In this document: in pieces, positions 12,041-23,782 of the stretch
How the letters are laid out: each line of letters begins with the position of its first letter
How positions within the stretch are numbered: position 1 is the first letter of the stretch
Assembly (NCBI GenBank): GCA_020466095.1
Contig: CM035807.1
Coordinates: 102,173,451 to 102,237,450 of the forward strand
Origin: Chlorops oryzae
Taxonomy: Eukaryota; Arthropoda; Insecta; Diptera; Chloropidae
Length of the DNA: 64,000 nucleotides
Direction: 5' to 3'
Translations under genes and position numbers: made by a program
Notes under the pieces: generated by a model
The model's input: only the letters and a program-made list of their open reading frames with translations
What the model was told of the DNA's origin: nothing
The model's database searches: none

Positions 12041-12275
12041 AAATGCTCCCCTAAGGAGTTAGAGGGCCTTAAAGTTTTTAGGCAGTAAGTCGAGAAAAAA
12101 AATTCTCCCACGATAACGGTTCATCGTAGAAAAAAAACTGTTAAGCGGTTTGAAAGCCAATTCTATGGGCTTTTAGGCAAAATTAAATTCATGGTAAGAA
12201 TTTAAGCCAATGATGGTTAATTAAGCGGTCAAAGTCAAAAATTCTGAAAAAAATTCTATTTTTTTACTTTGAGAG

Positions 12276-12736
12276 CCATTTTGGTATGAAAAAGGTCCTA
12301 TTAACACATACTTTTCTAATTTTTTTCAAAATCCTCGATTAATTTACTTCAAATCTGTGGTACATTTGTCATACCTTATTTGCGGTTTAACCTCAGGAAA
12401 AATAGGATTTATAAACAAACTTGAACTTTTTTTATGTGATGAAATTCTTAAAAGAGCAATCTTTGGCTTACAATGGCCAGCCAGCAATTTCTTATTTAAG
12501 ACCAATTTTGGTTTAAAATTATACGAACTTTAACTGGAAAAATTGGTAATTTTTTGCTGAGATTATTTTAATTGATTTTAAAAAAAGTTTAAGTTCGTTT
12601 TTAAATCCTATTTTTCCTGAGGTTAAACCGCTAATAAGGTATGACAAATGTACCACAGATTTGAAGTAAATTAATCGAGGATTTTGAAAAAAATTAGAAA
12701 AGTATGTGTTAATAGGACCTTTTTCATACCAAAATG
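12276..12736. mobile_element. foldback element, ~150-bp arms
   Basis: The arm at 12276-12431 is repeated in inverse at about 12581-12736, with few differences across the motifs CCATTTTGGTATGAAAAAGG and TTTGTCATACCTTA. The loop is about 150 bp of AT-rich, non-coding sequence. Confidence 0.85.
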
Positions 12737-12739
12737 GCA

Positions 12740-14440
12740 GTTCAGGAACATTGAGGTAAAAGTAAATGCAATAAAGTACCTATAAAAATACTCTTTAAAG
12801 TTAGTTGAGGTTCCCAAAGTTTGAGAAAACGTTCATTTTTTTGTTTTTTTTTTTTTTGATAACACTCCGGTTTACGAAAACTTTGCTATGAAAACAATTT
12901 TGTTGAAAGCTTAGAAGCAATGGAACAACCCTTTAAACAACTATCATAGGTCGTACGTATATTAAAAAATTTCGTTGGATTTCACAATTTTCATCTTCCT
13001 TTGGCTCTAGTTCACCATGAATATTTGAAGTAAGAAATCGACATGAATTCGAAATTTTTTCTCACAAGTGTGTAGCATTATCCTTCGCACAATATTTCGA
13101 ATCGTTTCTATACGATTTCTAACGAGCATAACGATCTCAAAGCTCGATATATGTACTTCAAAGCAATTATAATTTTAAAAGGTAATGATTTAAGGATATT
13201 TTCCCTATCATTGCAAACGATTTTTGGTGCCCAATACACAAGTACGGATTTCGAATTCATTCTTCTAACGTAAGTGTTTAAATTGTTTCCATTTCTATGT
13301 TAAATCCCACAATTCTCTCAATATTTTCAAGTATTTATGTATTTTTCTTCCAAAGAAAGAACTTGAAACGAAATCGTAGCATCCCACAAGCGAGCCACAC
13401 TCAGCACCTTAAACACAATCTGGTTTCTGCCATTAATTTGAGAAACGATCGTTTTTGTGCTAGGCTAGGCTATACATATCCTAGAGGATATGAGAATTTC
13501 ATTAGAGTATTGGGGGCTCCCATTCTATGTTATCGTATATGATTTCGACATTTGATTGCACTTGACTGAAAACAAATTTTCATTTTCATATTGTTTTCAT
13601 GCCCTTGATTGGTCCGCCACAATTCGAATCCTTTTTCAAGTGCTCGTTGCTGGAACAACAATTTTTGAACACAGCCGCAGTAAAATGTTATTTTGAAGTT
13701 GAAAAGAGCAAGGATTATGCTCGAAAAATGAAATTTTTAAAACTAATTAAACAGAAATTCATAATTAAATGGATCAATTCAATAATTGATATCAATTAGG
13801 GCCGGTAAATGGGTTACAGTTTACACTTCAGTTTACAATTTAAACTACTCGAATTGAAAAAAAAAACATGTTTCTAAGTAGTCGTTTAGAGAAAATATTT
13901 GGTTTAAGCTTTCAAAAACTTAAACGAACAAAATTGAGCGTTTAAACAAAAGATTAGAAAGAAAACAATCAATGTATTTGGATATAAATAACTATGCCTC
14001 GGAATTCGAATATGTTAAAAAAAAATGAAAACAAATGAGAAAAATAATATTCAAAAAATATTCAAAAAAATTCAAAATATTCAATAAATTCAAATAGTTC
14101 AAAAAAATTCAAAATATTCAAAATCCGAGCTCTATAAATAACTGTCTGAAAATTTTCATAAATATGATTTCTAACCAAGAAGACAAAAGCGAGGAAGAAT
14201 TTTCCGGTCCTATTTTGCCTTGAATAAGACAAATTCGGTAAAGCTAATGAGATGAAAAGAAGAAAAATTTCAGCCTTTTTCAGTTTTCTTTTTTAGAAAT
14301 GCCACAAGAATTCCAGTTTTGCCTTGTGGTTCTCCTTAAAATGATCCTTAGATATTCTCACTTCATGTAGGTAACATGTTTAGACACACGTTCCCCCTTA
14401 AGTCCACCCTAAGGAGCCAAAAAAAAACCTAGGTCGCCGT
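12740..14440. other. intergenic, degraded repeats
   Basis: AT-rich. A segment ending AAAATATTCAAAATCCGAGC at about 14110-14130 is shared with 19485-19508 inside the hAT element at 18705, so it is probably a relic of that family. No gene seen. Confidence 0.4.
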
Positions 14441-14443
14441 TCA

Positions 14444-14572
14444 TGTATTAGGGGACAAATCACCGGCGAAAAAGTTGGTTAGATGGCGAAGGAGGCACGG
14501 AGAAGAGAGAAAACCGCTGCCATAACACATCCCCGAACGTCCCTCACCGCTAGGGGATTCCCCTACATAGGT
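14444..14572. mobile_element. small MITE carrying the AAGAGAGAAAA core
   Basis: Ends TGTATTAGGGGA and TCCCCTACATA are roughly inverted. The core at 14483-14550 (GGCACGGAGAAGAGAGAAAA, then ACACATCCCCGAACGTCCCT) matches the cores of the TTTACACG MITEs at 30431, 31748 and 43008, although the ends differ. Confidence 0.5.
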
Positions 14573-14610
14573 AACAATGAAATATTCTTTCTTTATATCG
14601 AGTTGTATTT

Positions 14611-14745
14611 AATAGGTCTGTTCCCGTACAACACGAAATTTCCCAAAACTGCCCAATTTTCATACAGATTTGTAAAATTTTCATACAGTGTTCAAAAAAA
14701 TTGGCAGTTTTGGACTGTTTCGTGGAGTACGGGAACAGACCTATT
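14611..14745. mobile_element. MITE, TIR ATAGGTCTGTTCCCGTAC
   Basis: ATAGGTCTGTTCCCGTAC at the left is mirrored by GTACGGGAACAGACCTAT at the right, an 18-bp perfect TIR. The interior holds further inverted pieces (CCAAAACTGCC and GGCAGTTTTGG). About 135 bp, non-coding. Confidence 0.85.
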
Positions 14746-14749
14746 CCTT

Positions 14750-16727
14750 TTATAGTTTCCTTAGCCTACTATGCAAAAAAAAATCAGTCATTGTCTCAAA
14801 AAAAGAAGATATTTTTCTTTAAATATTGGGAAATCAAAACTTAATATTTCTTATTATGCTTAATCTGTAGTTTAGTAAAACTTCAGATTATTGTGCTCTG
14901 AAAAACACTTTCATTTTAAATTTTTAAATTTTCGTTTAAGTTTAGGAAAACTTCAGTTTAAACTGTAATTCATTTACCGGCCGTTAGAAAAACTAAATTT
15001 AACAAATTTTTGAGCTCTTTTCACAGTGCCAGACATAGAAAGATTCATGCTCGTCCTGCCATCTTCTATAAGGCTTTCGCATCGAATGTGGTATTTCAAA
15101 AAACAAAAGACAATCACAGGCCAAATGGTTTGCTCTTATTTCTAGGAAATAGCAAATTCAGTGCGCTCACAGGTCATTTGTTCGATACTTAGTTGGCGCA
15201 ATTACTGTCAAATGAACATTAATTGTCTTAAAATCGTTGAGTGATTTATTGTGTGCTCATGACTTCAACACAATTTTCATTTCATGCACACACAATTATC
15301 GTGCCTACAAATAATGCTTCGCTTTTTGCAATTTGTTTGCTTTAGAACAAATAAAAAAATAAAATAAATAAATAATTAAATATTTATTCGGTTTCATTTA
15401 ATTTTTTATTTACTTTATGACCTATCATTAAGGGACTGTGGCAAAAAAAAAAACAGAAAAAGCTCAATATTTTATCTTGAACATTGCAATGTGCCAGAGC
15501 AGCGGCAACTCCAATGGACCTTTCTTGAATAAATATGGTTCATTTGAATTGCGAAAATAAGCTGAAATTAATGCATATGTGGTAAACAAGACTATGTCCT
15601 TGTAGATCATGCTAATGAGCAAGTAGTTTTTTCTTCATCACTGGTGTTAAGAGATTTGAATGATTAATAATCTACATATTCATATATTTTTTTTTTTACT
15701 AAATTCGTTCATGAGATACTCAAAATGTGATCCATTTTCTGGGGAAATAAGGCAATCTCACAGATGAATTACTCATTGTTAATTTAAGATTCTATAAGTG
15801 AAACAATGGTGTGGAAGTTTTTGTAAATTCTTTGATATACCCAATAAGAACTTAAAGAATTTGTACCCCACCAAAGTAGTTGCTTGAGGAGGTTGTCTCA
15901 TTCGACAAAAAAATATTTTAGATTTTTTTTTTCTTCATTCCTTCTTAGCTTGGATATTTGAGAATACCGTGCTAAAAGGATTTTTTGAAATTCGAAATAG
16001 TTTAGAAGATGTTGCCTTCTTAGTTGAGCCAGGTCTGCGCTAAAACGAGTAAATTTTGGGTTAATTTTAAACTTTAAACGGATTTATTTCGAAACCACAT
16101 TTTTTTACTGGCGGCCACCGATTTCTCCAGTTAAACTGGATCGATTTTAATGAAACAAAGTGAATTCGATCCAGAATTGCCACCATTATGGCCGGAAGCT
16201 CAATCATAATTTTAAAAAAATTTTTACTATTTTTTTTTTACACTGAACTACAAAGAAATACACCCGCAATCAATGGGTAAATTTTTAATGGCCGCCATTT
16301 TGTAAAAAAAGAAATCGAAAAACTATTTTCGAGGGTCCAACCATAATGACATCTATACTGCTTACAGCCCCGTTTTTATTTTTCATTTCATACAACTTGG
16401 AGACGAGAAATCGTGGCCGCCAGCATTACACCTAATTTTTTTCAAGTCTCCATTTTGACGAAAAGTTCTGAACCGCCTTCACATAAAAAAAAAAAAAAAA
16501 TTGTTTCTTTACTAACTTTCATTCATTCTGAACACAATAAAAAAAAATTTAAAAACTCTTTTCGTGTTCTTTCAGGAATTTTTTTTAAAGGTCCTAGCGA
16601 AAGACACAACCTCCTGAAACCATTGAAAGCCAAGACATAAGTTATCACAAATCGATCAAAATCGTATAAAAATTGGATGGAACTATTGAAGAAAACGTAT
16701 GGAAATTGAACATAAAAAAAGTTTCCG

Positions 16728-16762
<35 letters not shown>

Positions 16763-18690
16763 TTCAATCTATAAAGTGATATTTTATGATGATCATTTGC
16801 GTGTACCTCTGGGGGTCATTGGCTGTAAATGGCTTAAAAGATTTCAAGGACATTTTCGGTGCCAAGAAAGAATAAATTTCGTGCTAAAAGGGTTGAACAT
16901 GAATATAAAATCATTTTAACTACGTATCTTTGTTTCTTTCATGCTCATGAAATTCTTTTAGTGGTCTTCCTTGAGGTAAAATATCCTTCTTTTTGCTGGA
17001 AACCGAGGATGGAAATTATTTGTGGGCATAAATTAGAAGCATTCATTGACATTATCCTAAATTCAGAGTGGAATAGAAGCAAAAAAATAATAATAATAAA
17101 CAAGAAATCAGTTCAATTTATATATTATTTGTTATTAAGTTAAATAAAACGAAAGAAATTTAATAAGAAGTATTAAGATTAATTCATTTTTTTTTTTTAG
17201 GAGTATAAGATTTTGATGACTTCCAATAATCGAAGAATTGAGCTCGCCGAGAGCTGCGTTCAACAAAGTCATGTCGTATTTATGAAAGTATTGAAACTAA
17301 ATGGATTTTTTTCCATTAAAAGGTAAAGCCGCACATAAAAGATTGAAAAAGTATCGAAAACTAAATAAATGAACTTATAAAACTCTTCTTTTTTTTTGAA
17401 AGTTCGGCACTGCAAACGTCACAAAATATTCGAGCTAAGTTAGAGCTAGAGCTATTTAGGAGCAATCTGGATGTCTCTGTAAGTCATCAAGTAATTCGTG
17501 CGTTCGCAACTCACTTACATATGTATGTTTATACATATGTACCTATGTATGTATGTACACGAGACGATAGAAAGTTGCAAAACTTTTCCAACGCTCATTT
17601 CAAGCGTAAAAACTTTGACACATTCAGCACACTGTTGTTCATTACGCCCCGCTCTATGATTTTATACTAATCCATCGTCCTGAATGCTTGCTGCCTTTGC
17701 TTTGAATTTTAACCAGTCCAGTTTATGCGAAAGCACATGTCACTTCTTCATTCATGTCAATGCACCATTCGAAGCTTCCGAGTTTGTTTTGACACATTTA
17801 AATTAAATTTTTGAATGAAACTTGTAATTTGCAGTCGAAATTAGAAGGAGATGAAAAAAATTACCAAGTTAATTGTAAAATTTATTTGAAACAATTTCAC
17901 AATTTCACACTGAGGATATGCACAAAACCGAGCCATTTATTTCAATTCCAATTAAAATCTTTCCGCTACAAATCATGTATGCAGAAGAGAATGTAATAGT
18001 TTTTAACTGACGCGTTAGCCTTAATTAAAATACGAATTTCGTTTCGGTCATTGCAATTGATATCGCGTCCAAAAGCGATTGTATCGCGTTATTCGATTGT
18101 CCGCAATCAACTGTCTTAAAAGTCAACTTAAGAGGAATGTTAAAAAAAATTCCTTTAGTCCTTTAAAAGCCCCACAGAGGTCTGTTGACAAAACTCCGAA
18201 TTCACGTGCGATAAATTTCTGTTAAAAACTGTTCCCACTTGAGTTATGTTAAAAGTCCTTATGAATCAGTGAACATCAAACTGTAATTACTATAATGTTA
18301 ACTACAATTACCATCAAACTGTTCAAGGACCTTTTTTAACATTTGATGTTATTATGTTTTACAGTCATGTACAATTTTCAAATACGACGAGGGTATCCTT
18401 GTATCTTAATATTGCGGGCTCTGTTACGATTTCGTAACTTCCGTGCGGATGTCTTCAACACTGTTAACCGGCATTCGGCCATGGTTTTAACATCTAACAT
18501 TGTAACAGTAAAATTAATTTAAGTCATAATGGGGGTTTCCCCTTAAATGTGTATTTGCTACGAAAATTCGTAAATCAAGAAGGAAAAATTTTACACTTTT
18601 CCGCTTTTTTCATCTTTCCAATTTTTATGGGAATTCCTTAATGTTTTTTTTTTTCATAGATTTTCATCCTGGACAAGAAAAGGCACAAAT
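14750..18690. other. intergenic, no gene seen
   Basis: AT-rich with poly-T (about 16732-16762) and scattered short frames, none with a domain or splice context. A TATG/ACATA microsatellite lies near 17516-17560. Confidence 0.4.
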
Positions 18691-18851
18691 AAGTCACAAT
18701 AAACTATAGTCCGACCGAACCTTCGGTTCGGCCACCGAATCGTCCTAAATTTTCAGTTTCGGTTTCGGTTAGGTTTTAGCTCGGAAAAGGCCGAAACCGA
18801 AACTTTCAAACATATTTTAGTATTTTGAAAAATAAAAATTTTTACATTTTA

Positions 18852-19012
18852 CTGTTATGGAGTGGCTCTGGGATAGCGTAGGAGATGCGTGCTATGCTGT
18901 TGATCCCAGGGTCCGAGGATCGATTTTCGACCCAGGCGAAACGGAGTGTAACGTTCCAAGCCTAGCACTTGTTTTTCAAAAACTCCACTGCAACATACAT
19001 ACGAACATACTG
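18852..19012 (+). mobile_element. tRNA-derived SINE, second copy
   Basis: An A-box-like TAGCGTAGGAG (about 18874) and a B-box-like GATCGATTTTCGACC are followed by GCGAAACGGAGTGTAA and AAGCCTAGCACT, matching the minus-strand copy at 2985-3245. It is nested in the hAT element. Confidence 0.65.
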
Positions 19013-19126
19013 TTATGGAAATATCAAAAGACTTGAAACAAAACTTTGTACAACTACTTAATATGAATATGTAAAAAAATGAAAAAAAAATTCAAAAATA
19101 TATTCAGAAAATATTCAAAAACAATG

Positions 19127-19352
19127 CAAAAAATTCAAAAAATTCAAAAAATTCAAAAAATTCAAAAAATTCAAAAAATTCAAAAAATTCAAAAAATTCA
19201 AAAAATTCAAAAAATTCAAAAAATTCAAAAAATTCAAAAAATTCAAAAAATTCAAAAAATTCAAAAAATTCAAAAAATTCAAAAAATTCAAAAAATTCAA
19301 AAAATACAAAAAATACAAAAAATACAAAAAATTCAAAAAATTCAAAAAATTC
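19127..19352. repeat. 9-bp minisatellite AAAAAATTC
   Basis: About 25 near-identical 9-bp units, three of them TAC variants at 19305-19330. Being a multiple of three, the array is open in both directions as (IQK)n or (NFL)n; neither frame has start, domain or splice support. Confidence 0.97.
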
Positions 19353-20093
19353 ATAGTCAAAAATTCCAAATTAGTTCGATTTAGTATGCCTATTAAAATG
19401 TTGAATTGTCAAATTAACAAAAAAAAGCCTACTTCAGTGAATAAAATATTCAAGAAGCACAGTTAAAGCAAAAAATTTAAAAAAATTCAAAATATTCAAA
19501 ATCCGAGCTCTAGTAATTTATGTATATAATATATATACTATATATTTTAAATTCATATACTAGCAAACAATAAAATTAGTTTTGTTTCTCAGATTTGAAA
19601 AGTTTCGGTTTCGGTTTCAGTTCGGCCACCGAATCTTTAAAAAAACCGAATATTCGGTTTCGGTTGAAAATTTTGACTTCGGTCGGACTCTACAATAAAA
19701 GCTGTCATGATTTTTTCTTCTAAGAATTAGTTGGATTAGTCTATATTGTTATTCCAAATTTATTCAAATCAAATACACTAGTTTACAAAAAAGTATTTTT
19801 GAAATTCTCAGGTCTAAATGTACTTATATTACGGACTTTGACCTTGTTAATAAGGAAATATTACAAAAAAAATTATGGAAACTTTTTTCTTATTGATTTT
19901 TGAACACCAAGAAACCCATTTTTTTAAGGTGGTTATGCATGCAGCTTTTTCGATCAGATCTCGACAACGCATCATCCAAATTGATCAAATTATCCCTCAA
20001 GTAAAATAAAGTGAACTCCTATAAGTCTTTTTTCTTAGTAGTTCGAAGATCAGTCAAAAAAATAAGATTCTATAGACGGTAAACAACACATAT

Positions 20094-20301
20094 GGGCATT
20101 TCCGCCCCCAGTATTTTTTTCGTACGTTCGCGATTTCATTTTCTAAAATTTTCCTTCTAGTTTTCCTTGTAATTTGATGGTATTTTGGTAGCTTAACATT
20201 TGGTGCAGAAGATGGGGTTCTTTCAATTTTATTTCTCATAATGATAGCAATAAAAGTGCGATCGCGAACGTACAAAAAAAATACTGGGGGCGGAAATGTC
20301 C
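20094..20301. mobile_element. MITE, TIR GGGCATTTCCGCCCCCAG
   Basis: About 40 bp at the left (GGGCATTTCCGCCCCCAG through GTACGTTCGCGAT) is mirrored at the right with two or three mismatches. No TSD is certain. Its CATATGGGCATTTCC edge is shared with the element at 29990-30200. Confidence 0.8.
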
Positions 20302-20802
20302 ATTTTTTTTAAAGAAAATTCATCAAAGTCATCCTTTTATCCGTTATCCTTCTAAATACTCGATCGCAAGCAGGTACATTTTTTTGGCATTTTTTAATTT
20401 AAAATTTGATTCCTAATCCAACAAAGGGAGATAATAATTTTTAAAATCTTTCGATAAATGGCAGTTATTATTTTATAAGTTTAAAAAAAGATCTTCGTCT
20501 GAGCGGGGATTTGAGACTCGCGATGTGGGATTGAAAAGGTTTCCTGCTAATATTTCTATGTCACCTTCTCAATTTCAATCGGATTTCTTCTTATTTTTAT
20601 GGGTTATCTACAGAATGTATTTAAAAGGGACCTCTTTTTTTGGATAAATCTTGTAGAGAAATCTTTTCTGATTTACAGGGTAGTTATTATTTTATAAGCC
20701 ATGGAGTAAAAGCAAAATAAGCAATGAAAATTACAAAACTTAACCCATATCACATAAATAAAAATTAAAATTATTTAAATAAAACAGAAAACTGTTCATT
20801 AA

Positions 20803-20943
20803 CCCATTAACGCCCAGTGATATCGTTCGAGAACAGTGATTTTCTGGAAAACCATTAAAAATCATTAAAATCAAATATTTATATATATGTAAAATTTAAA
20901 AAAAAAATCGAAGGATTTATTTTGATGAGGTGGTATTAATGGG
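20803..20943. mobile_element. piggyBac-type MITE, TTAA-flanked
   Basis: TTAA at 20799-20802 and 20944-20947 flank ends CCCATTAA and TTAATGGG. A TTAA target with CCC ends is the piggyBac signature. About 141 bp, non-coding. Confidence 0.6.
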
Positions 20944-20947
20944 TTAA

Positions 20948-21930
20948 TATTTACAAAAAGAAAACAGGCAAGAAAAAACAAACTATTGTGCAAAATCTCT
21001 TCCGACTAAATAAGATCCACATAGTACATGCCCGCAAAAAGCCTTCACAACTAACCCCACTGTCCCGATATGTCGCGCACAGGAATAACAACTGCCTGGT
21101 ATTTTGGATGAGTGTCACCGTATGGATATTGCTTTTTATGAATACACAAGATTATATTGCGCATATGCATGCATATCGAACGTTCGTCATACAGAAATCT
21201 CGTCATCTTTGATGCTTCCCGTTCAAATAGTTTTCCGTGTGATGGCCCTTTACCTGTCAACCCCCAGTCAACCATCAAGCTTTGGATAATGCCATAAATG
21301 TACATACTCGTATGTAAGCTGAAAACCGTATGTATTTGATGGCTTGCAACTATCGTTCGAAAGCGGAAACATCGGTTGACGAACAATGCAAGCGCAAGCC
21401 AAATTTTATAGAATATCTTCCCCTTGTCGTTAGACTGCATCGAAACAAGTCAGGCGTACCTGAACATGGAATATTTTATCAAAGTAACAATATAAATCAA
21501 ATCGAATTCTGCAAAAGCTTAAAAGCGCCAAAGATTTATTATTCAAAATCGAATTGTCGTGCAAAATGTCGAGCATTGAAAATACGGAAATGAAAGTCAA
21601 ATAGAAATTAAACCCTGGCAAAAAAAAACAAACAAAAAACGAATCAATGACATTCTTATAAAAGAAATGCAAGTAAAATTCGAATTCAATTATTGTAAGT
21701 TTTTGAATTATCAATATTCCAAATAAACAGAATTATTATAATGTAAAATATATTGATTCTTTTAAATTTTGGCAGCTTCTCCGAATTGATAAAAAGGAAT
21801 AACAATTATGTATGTATATTGAAGTCTTTTGAGTTTATGAAAAGCGACATGCTATGGTCCAAACAAATTGGTTAATAAAAATATATTTACTCAGGGATTG
21901 GTTTTATTTAAGTCAAATGAATATAGTTTA
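20948..21930. other. intergenic, no gene seen
   Basis: Several short frames on both strands overlap around 20990-21600 with no recognisable domain, signal or splice context. Confidence 0.4.
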
Positions 21931-22979
21931 TTAGCTCCATTAATCTTTTTTTGTTCCTGCGGTTATTGCAATGCTCTTCTGATATTATTGCTTCCAATAT
22001 TCCTTTGGCTTTTTCAGCTTCTTTAAACATTTCTAATAAAGCAAATTCCATTTTTATTTACAATTTTTCGATGATGTAGTAGATCAGATATACTTTGCGC
22101 GTGTTTTAGATTTCAAACTCCCAAGCCGGACATTATCGCATGCATGTAATGAAAACAGCGGTCATCTCCCAACAAACTTCATTAACAGTTAGGGTTAGTA
22201 ATGCGAGTAGCCGCAGTCAGCGCTGCCACTGACAAACTTTTTCTCCTACCAAATATTTTTCGAAATCCTACCAAAATCGATTGCAACCTACCAAAAACTA
22301 CAAAAAAGAGTTTTATTGCTTAAAATTTGTGGGTGTATTTACAATAACAATAACTTTATATATTATGTTTACTCTAAAAATCCAAAATTGATTCAAAATA
22401 TTGTCTAAAACTTTTGTCTAAAAAATTTGAATTTCATTTGGCACATTTAAGCAACAAAAGTGATTATATTCTTAACTTGTCGCTAAGTCGCGCATGCTTT
22501 AATGAACGTAAGCTCCTATTGTATTAGCTTTGATTTTATATTTTCTTTTGTGCTCTATACACTTCTGTGGAAAAAGCAACATGAGAGACAGATATAGATG
22601 GATATGAAACGTGCCCTTCCACATCGTTCAAGGTAGGGTTGACAAAATTCTATGTGTATTTTTCGATAACGGATATATTTACAAATGTTTTTTGTCAAAA
22701 TGAAAAAATTTCCTCAATCCTACCAAAATCCGATTCAATCTACCAACCTACCAAAGAAAAATATACCTACCTGATTTGGTAGGAAAAGCCCAAAACTGGC
22801 AACGCTGGCCGCAGTATGAATTTTCTCCACTTTGGAAGTATGTAGTACAAAAGTAGTGAACCTTCCGGATGGGTCATATGACGTTAGTAAACCTTAACTC
22901 GCTCGAAGTTGATATGATATGAACGCTTTGAGTTAAAGTATCGGGTTAAGAAATTAACCCCTATAGTGAGAACATAGCA
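21930..22979 (-). mobile_element. Harbinger-like element, copy 1 (left end lost)
   Basis: Homologous in inverse orientation to 25640-26763. The right end is the inverse of TGCTATGTTCTCACTATAGG, followed by TAA (22980-22982). On the minus strand a fragment beginning MEFALLEMFKEAEKAKGI (about 22052 leftward) resembles the amino end of a transposase gene; its partner copy has a stop in the same fragment. The 3-bp TTA/TAA target seen at the second copy suggests PIF/Harbinger. A hAT element is inserted at 22218-22807. Confidence 0.65.
22218..22807. mobile_element. hAT-type MITE with exact 8-bp TSD
   Basis: Ends CAGCGCTGCCA and TGGCAACGCTG are inverted. GCCGCAGT flanks both sides (22210-22217 and 22808-22815). 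The related element at 25640-26763 has the unoccupied site (GTAGCCGCAGTATGAATTTTC in inverse at about 26145-26165), which confirms the insertion. The interior repeats CTACCAAAAT and CCTACCAAA motifs. Confidence 0.92.
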
Positions 22980-23099
22980 TAACAATGGAATCGTTTTCGT
23001 ATTTTAAGGGATGGAGGCCCCTGTGATTGGTGCGAGCCTTATCCTTTACAATTGTAATTTACATACTTAGGTTGAATCTTTCTTAAGAATAACAGCCCA

Positions 23100-23325
23100 A
23101 TATTGAGTATTCCCGGGGAAAGAAATCCCGGGGAATTCACTTTTCTCGAGACTGAAATTCTTGATTCTTAAATATTTGGGGGAAGAAATTTGATAGGGAA
23201 TGAATATTTGACTCATAGATACCCATAATTTTCCTTACCCTATCTATTTAAAAAAGGAGACTTTTAGTCTCGAAAAAGGTTAATTCCCCGGGAATTCGTT
23301 CCCCGGGAATATTCAGAATCGAGTT
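23100..23325. mobile_element. foldback MITE with CCCGGGGAA arms
   Basis: ATTCCCGGGGAAAGAAATCC and CTCGAGACTGAAA (23109-23155) are mirrored at about 23265-23322 (AGTCTCGAAAAAGG, then TTCCCCGGGAATATTC). The interior is AT-rich and non-coding. Confidence 0.75.
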
Positions 23326-23459
23326 GTAAATCTTTTTGAAATCATATTTGCAGAAATCAGAAATGAGGCCATGTGCTAACCCATTTTGTGCCGACAACAA
23401 CCAATATCCATTAATTTTTTTTTCGAACAATCAACGAACAGCCGGCCCAAAATCAGTTA

Positions 23460-23599
23460 GGGGCTATCTCAAGTTCGGTCAGAAATGAAACAGAAATGAA
23501 AAACTTCACATAAGAAAGCACTTCAGAAAATTTTTGATTCATTTCTGAAGTGTTTTTTATATGAAGTTTTTAATTTCGGACAGAGCTGGAGATAGCCCC
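23460..23599. mobile_element. MITE, TTA target, TIR GGGGCTATCTC
   Basis: GGGGCTATCTC and GAGATAGCCCC are flanked by TTA (23457-23459 and 23600-23602). A 3-bp TTA duplication fits Harbinger. Nearly the whole 140 bp is an imperfect palindrome around CACTTCAGAAA/TTTCTGAAGTG. Confidence 0.8.
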
Positions 23600-23622
23600 T
23601 TAAGGAAGAATTAAAATTGAAG

Positions 23623-23782
23623 TACAGCATTCCCCGAATATATGCACCCTGGATATAAGCATTCCCCGCTTTTATGCAGGCGAATTTGTGTCATTTGCCT
23701 TCAATTTTCATACAAGAAGCCCCGCTTATAAGTACTAGTTTTCGTGCATTTTGCACAGTGCTTATATCTGGGGAATACTGTA
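23623..23782. mobile_element. mariner-like MITE, TIR TACAGNATTCCCC
   Basis: TACAGCATTCCCC at the left and GGGGAATACTGTA at the right form the TIR. Internal segments GGATATAAGCATTCCCCGC and GTGCTTATATCTGGGG are also inverted. TACAGT-type ends with TA targets are typical of Tc1/mariner relatives. Confidence 0.75.

Larger units (their letters stand above)
18705..19692. mobile_element. hAT-type non-autonomous element
   Basis: The left end TATAGTCCGACCGAA and the inverse of the right end, TAGAGTCCGACCGAA, form the TIR. They are flanked by CAATAAAC (18697-18704) and CAATAAAA (19693-19700), an 8-bp duplication with one mismatch, as expected for hAT. Subterminal CGGTTTCGGTTTCGG repeats lie at both ends. 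The interior contains a SINE (about 18852-19012) and a 9-bp minisatellite. No transposase frame remains. Confidence 0.8.

Noticed and set aside
19079..19384. (IQK)n and (NFL)n proteins on opposite strands
   Set aside because: Both come from a 9-bp minisatellite inside a hAT element.
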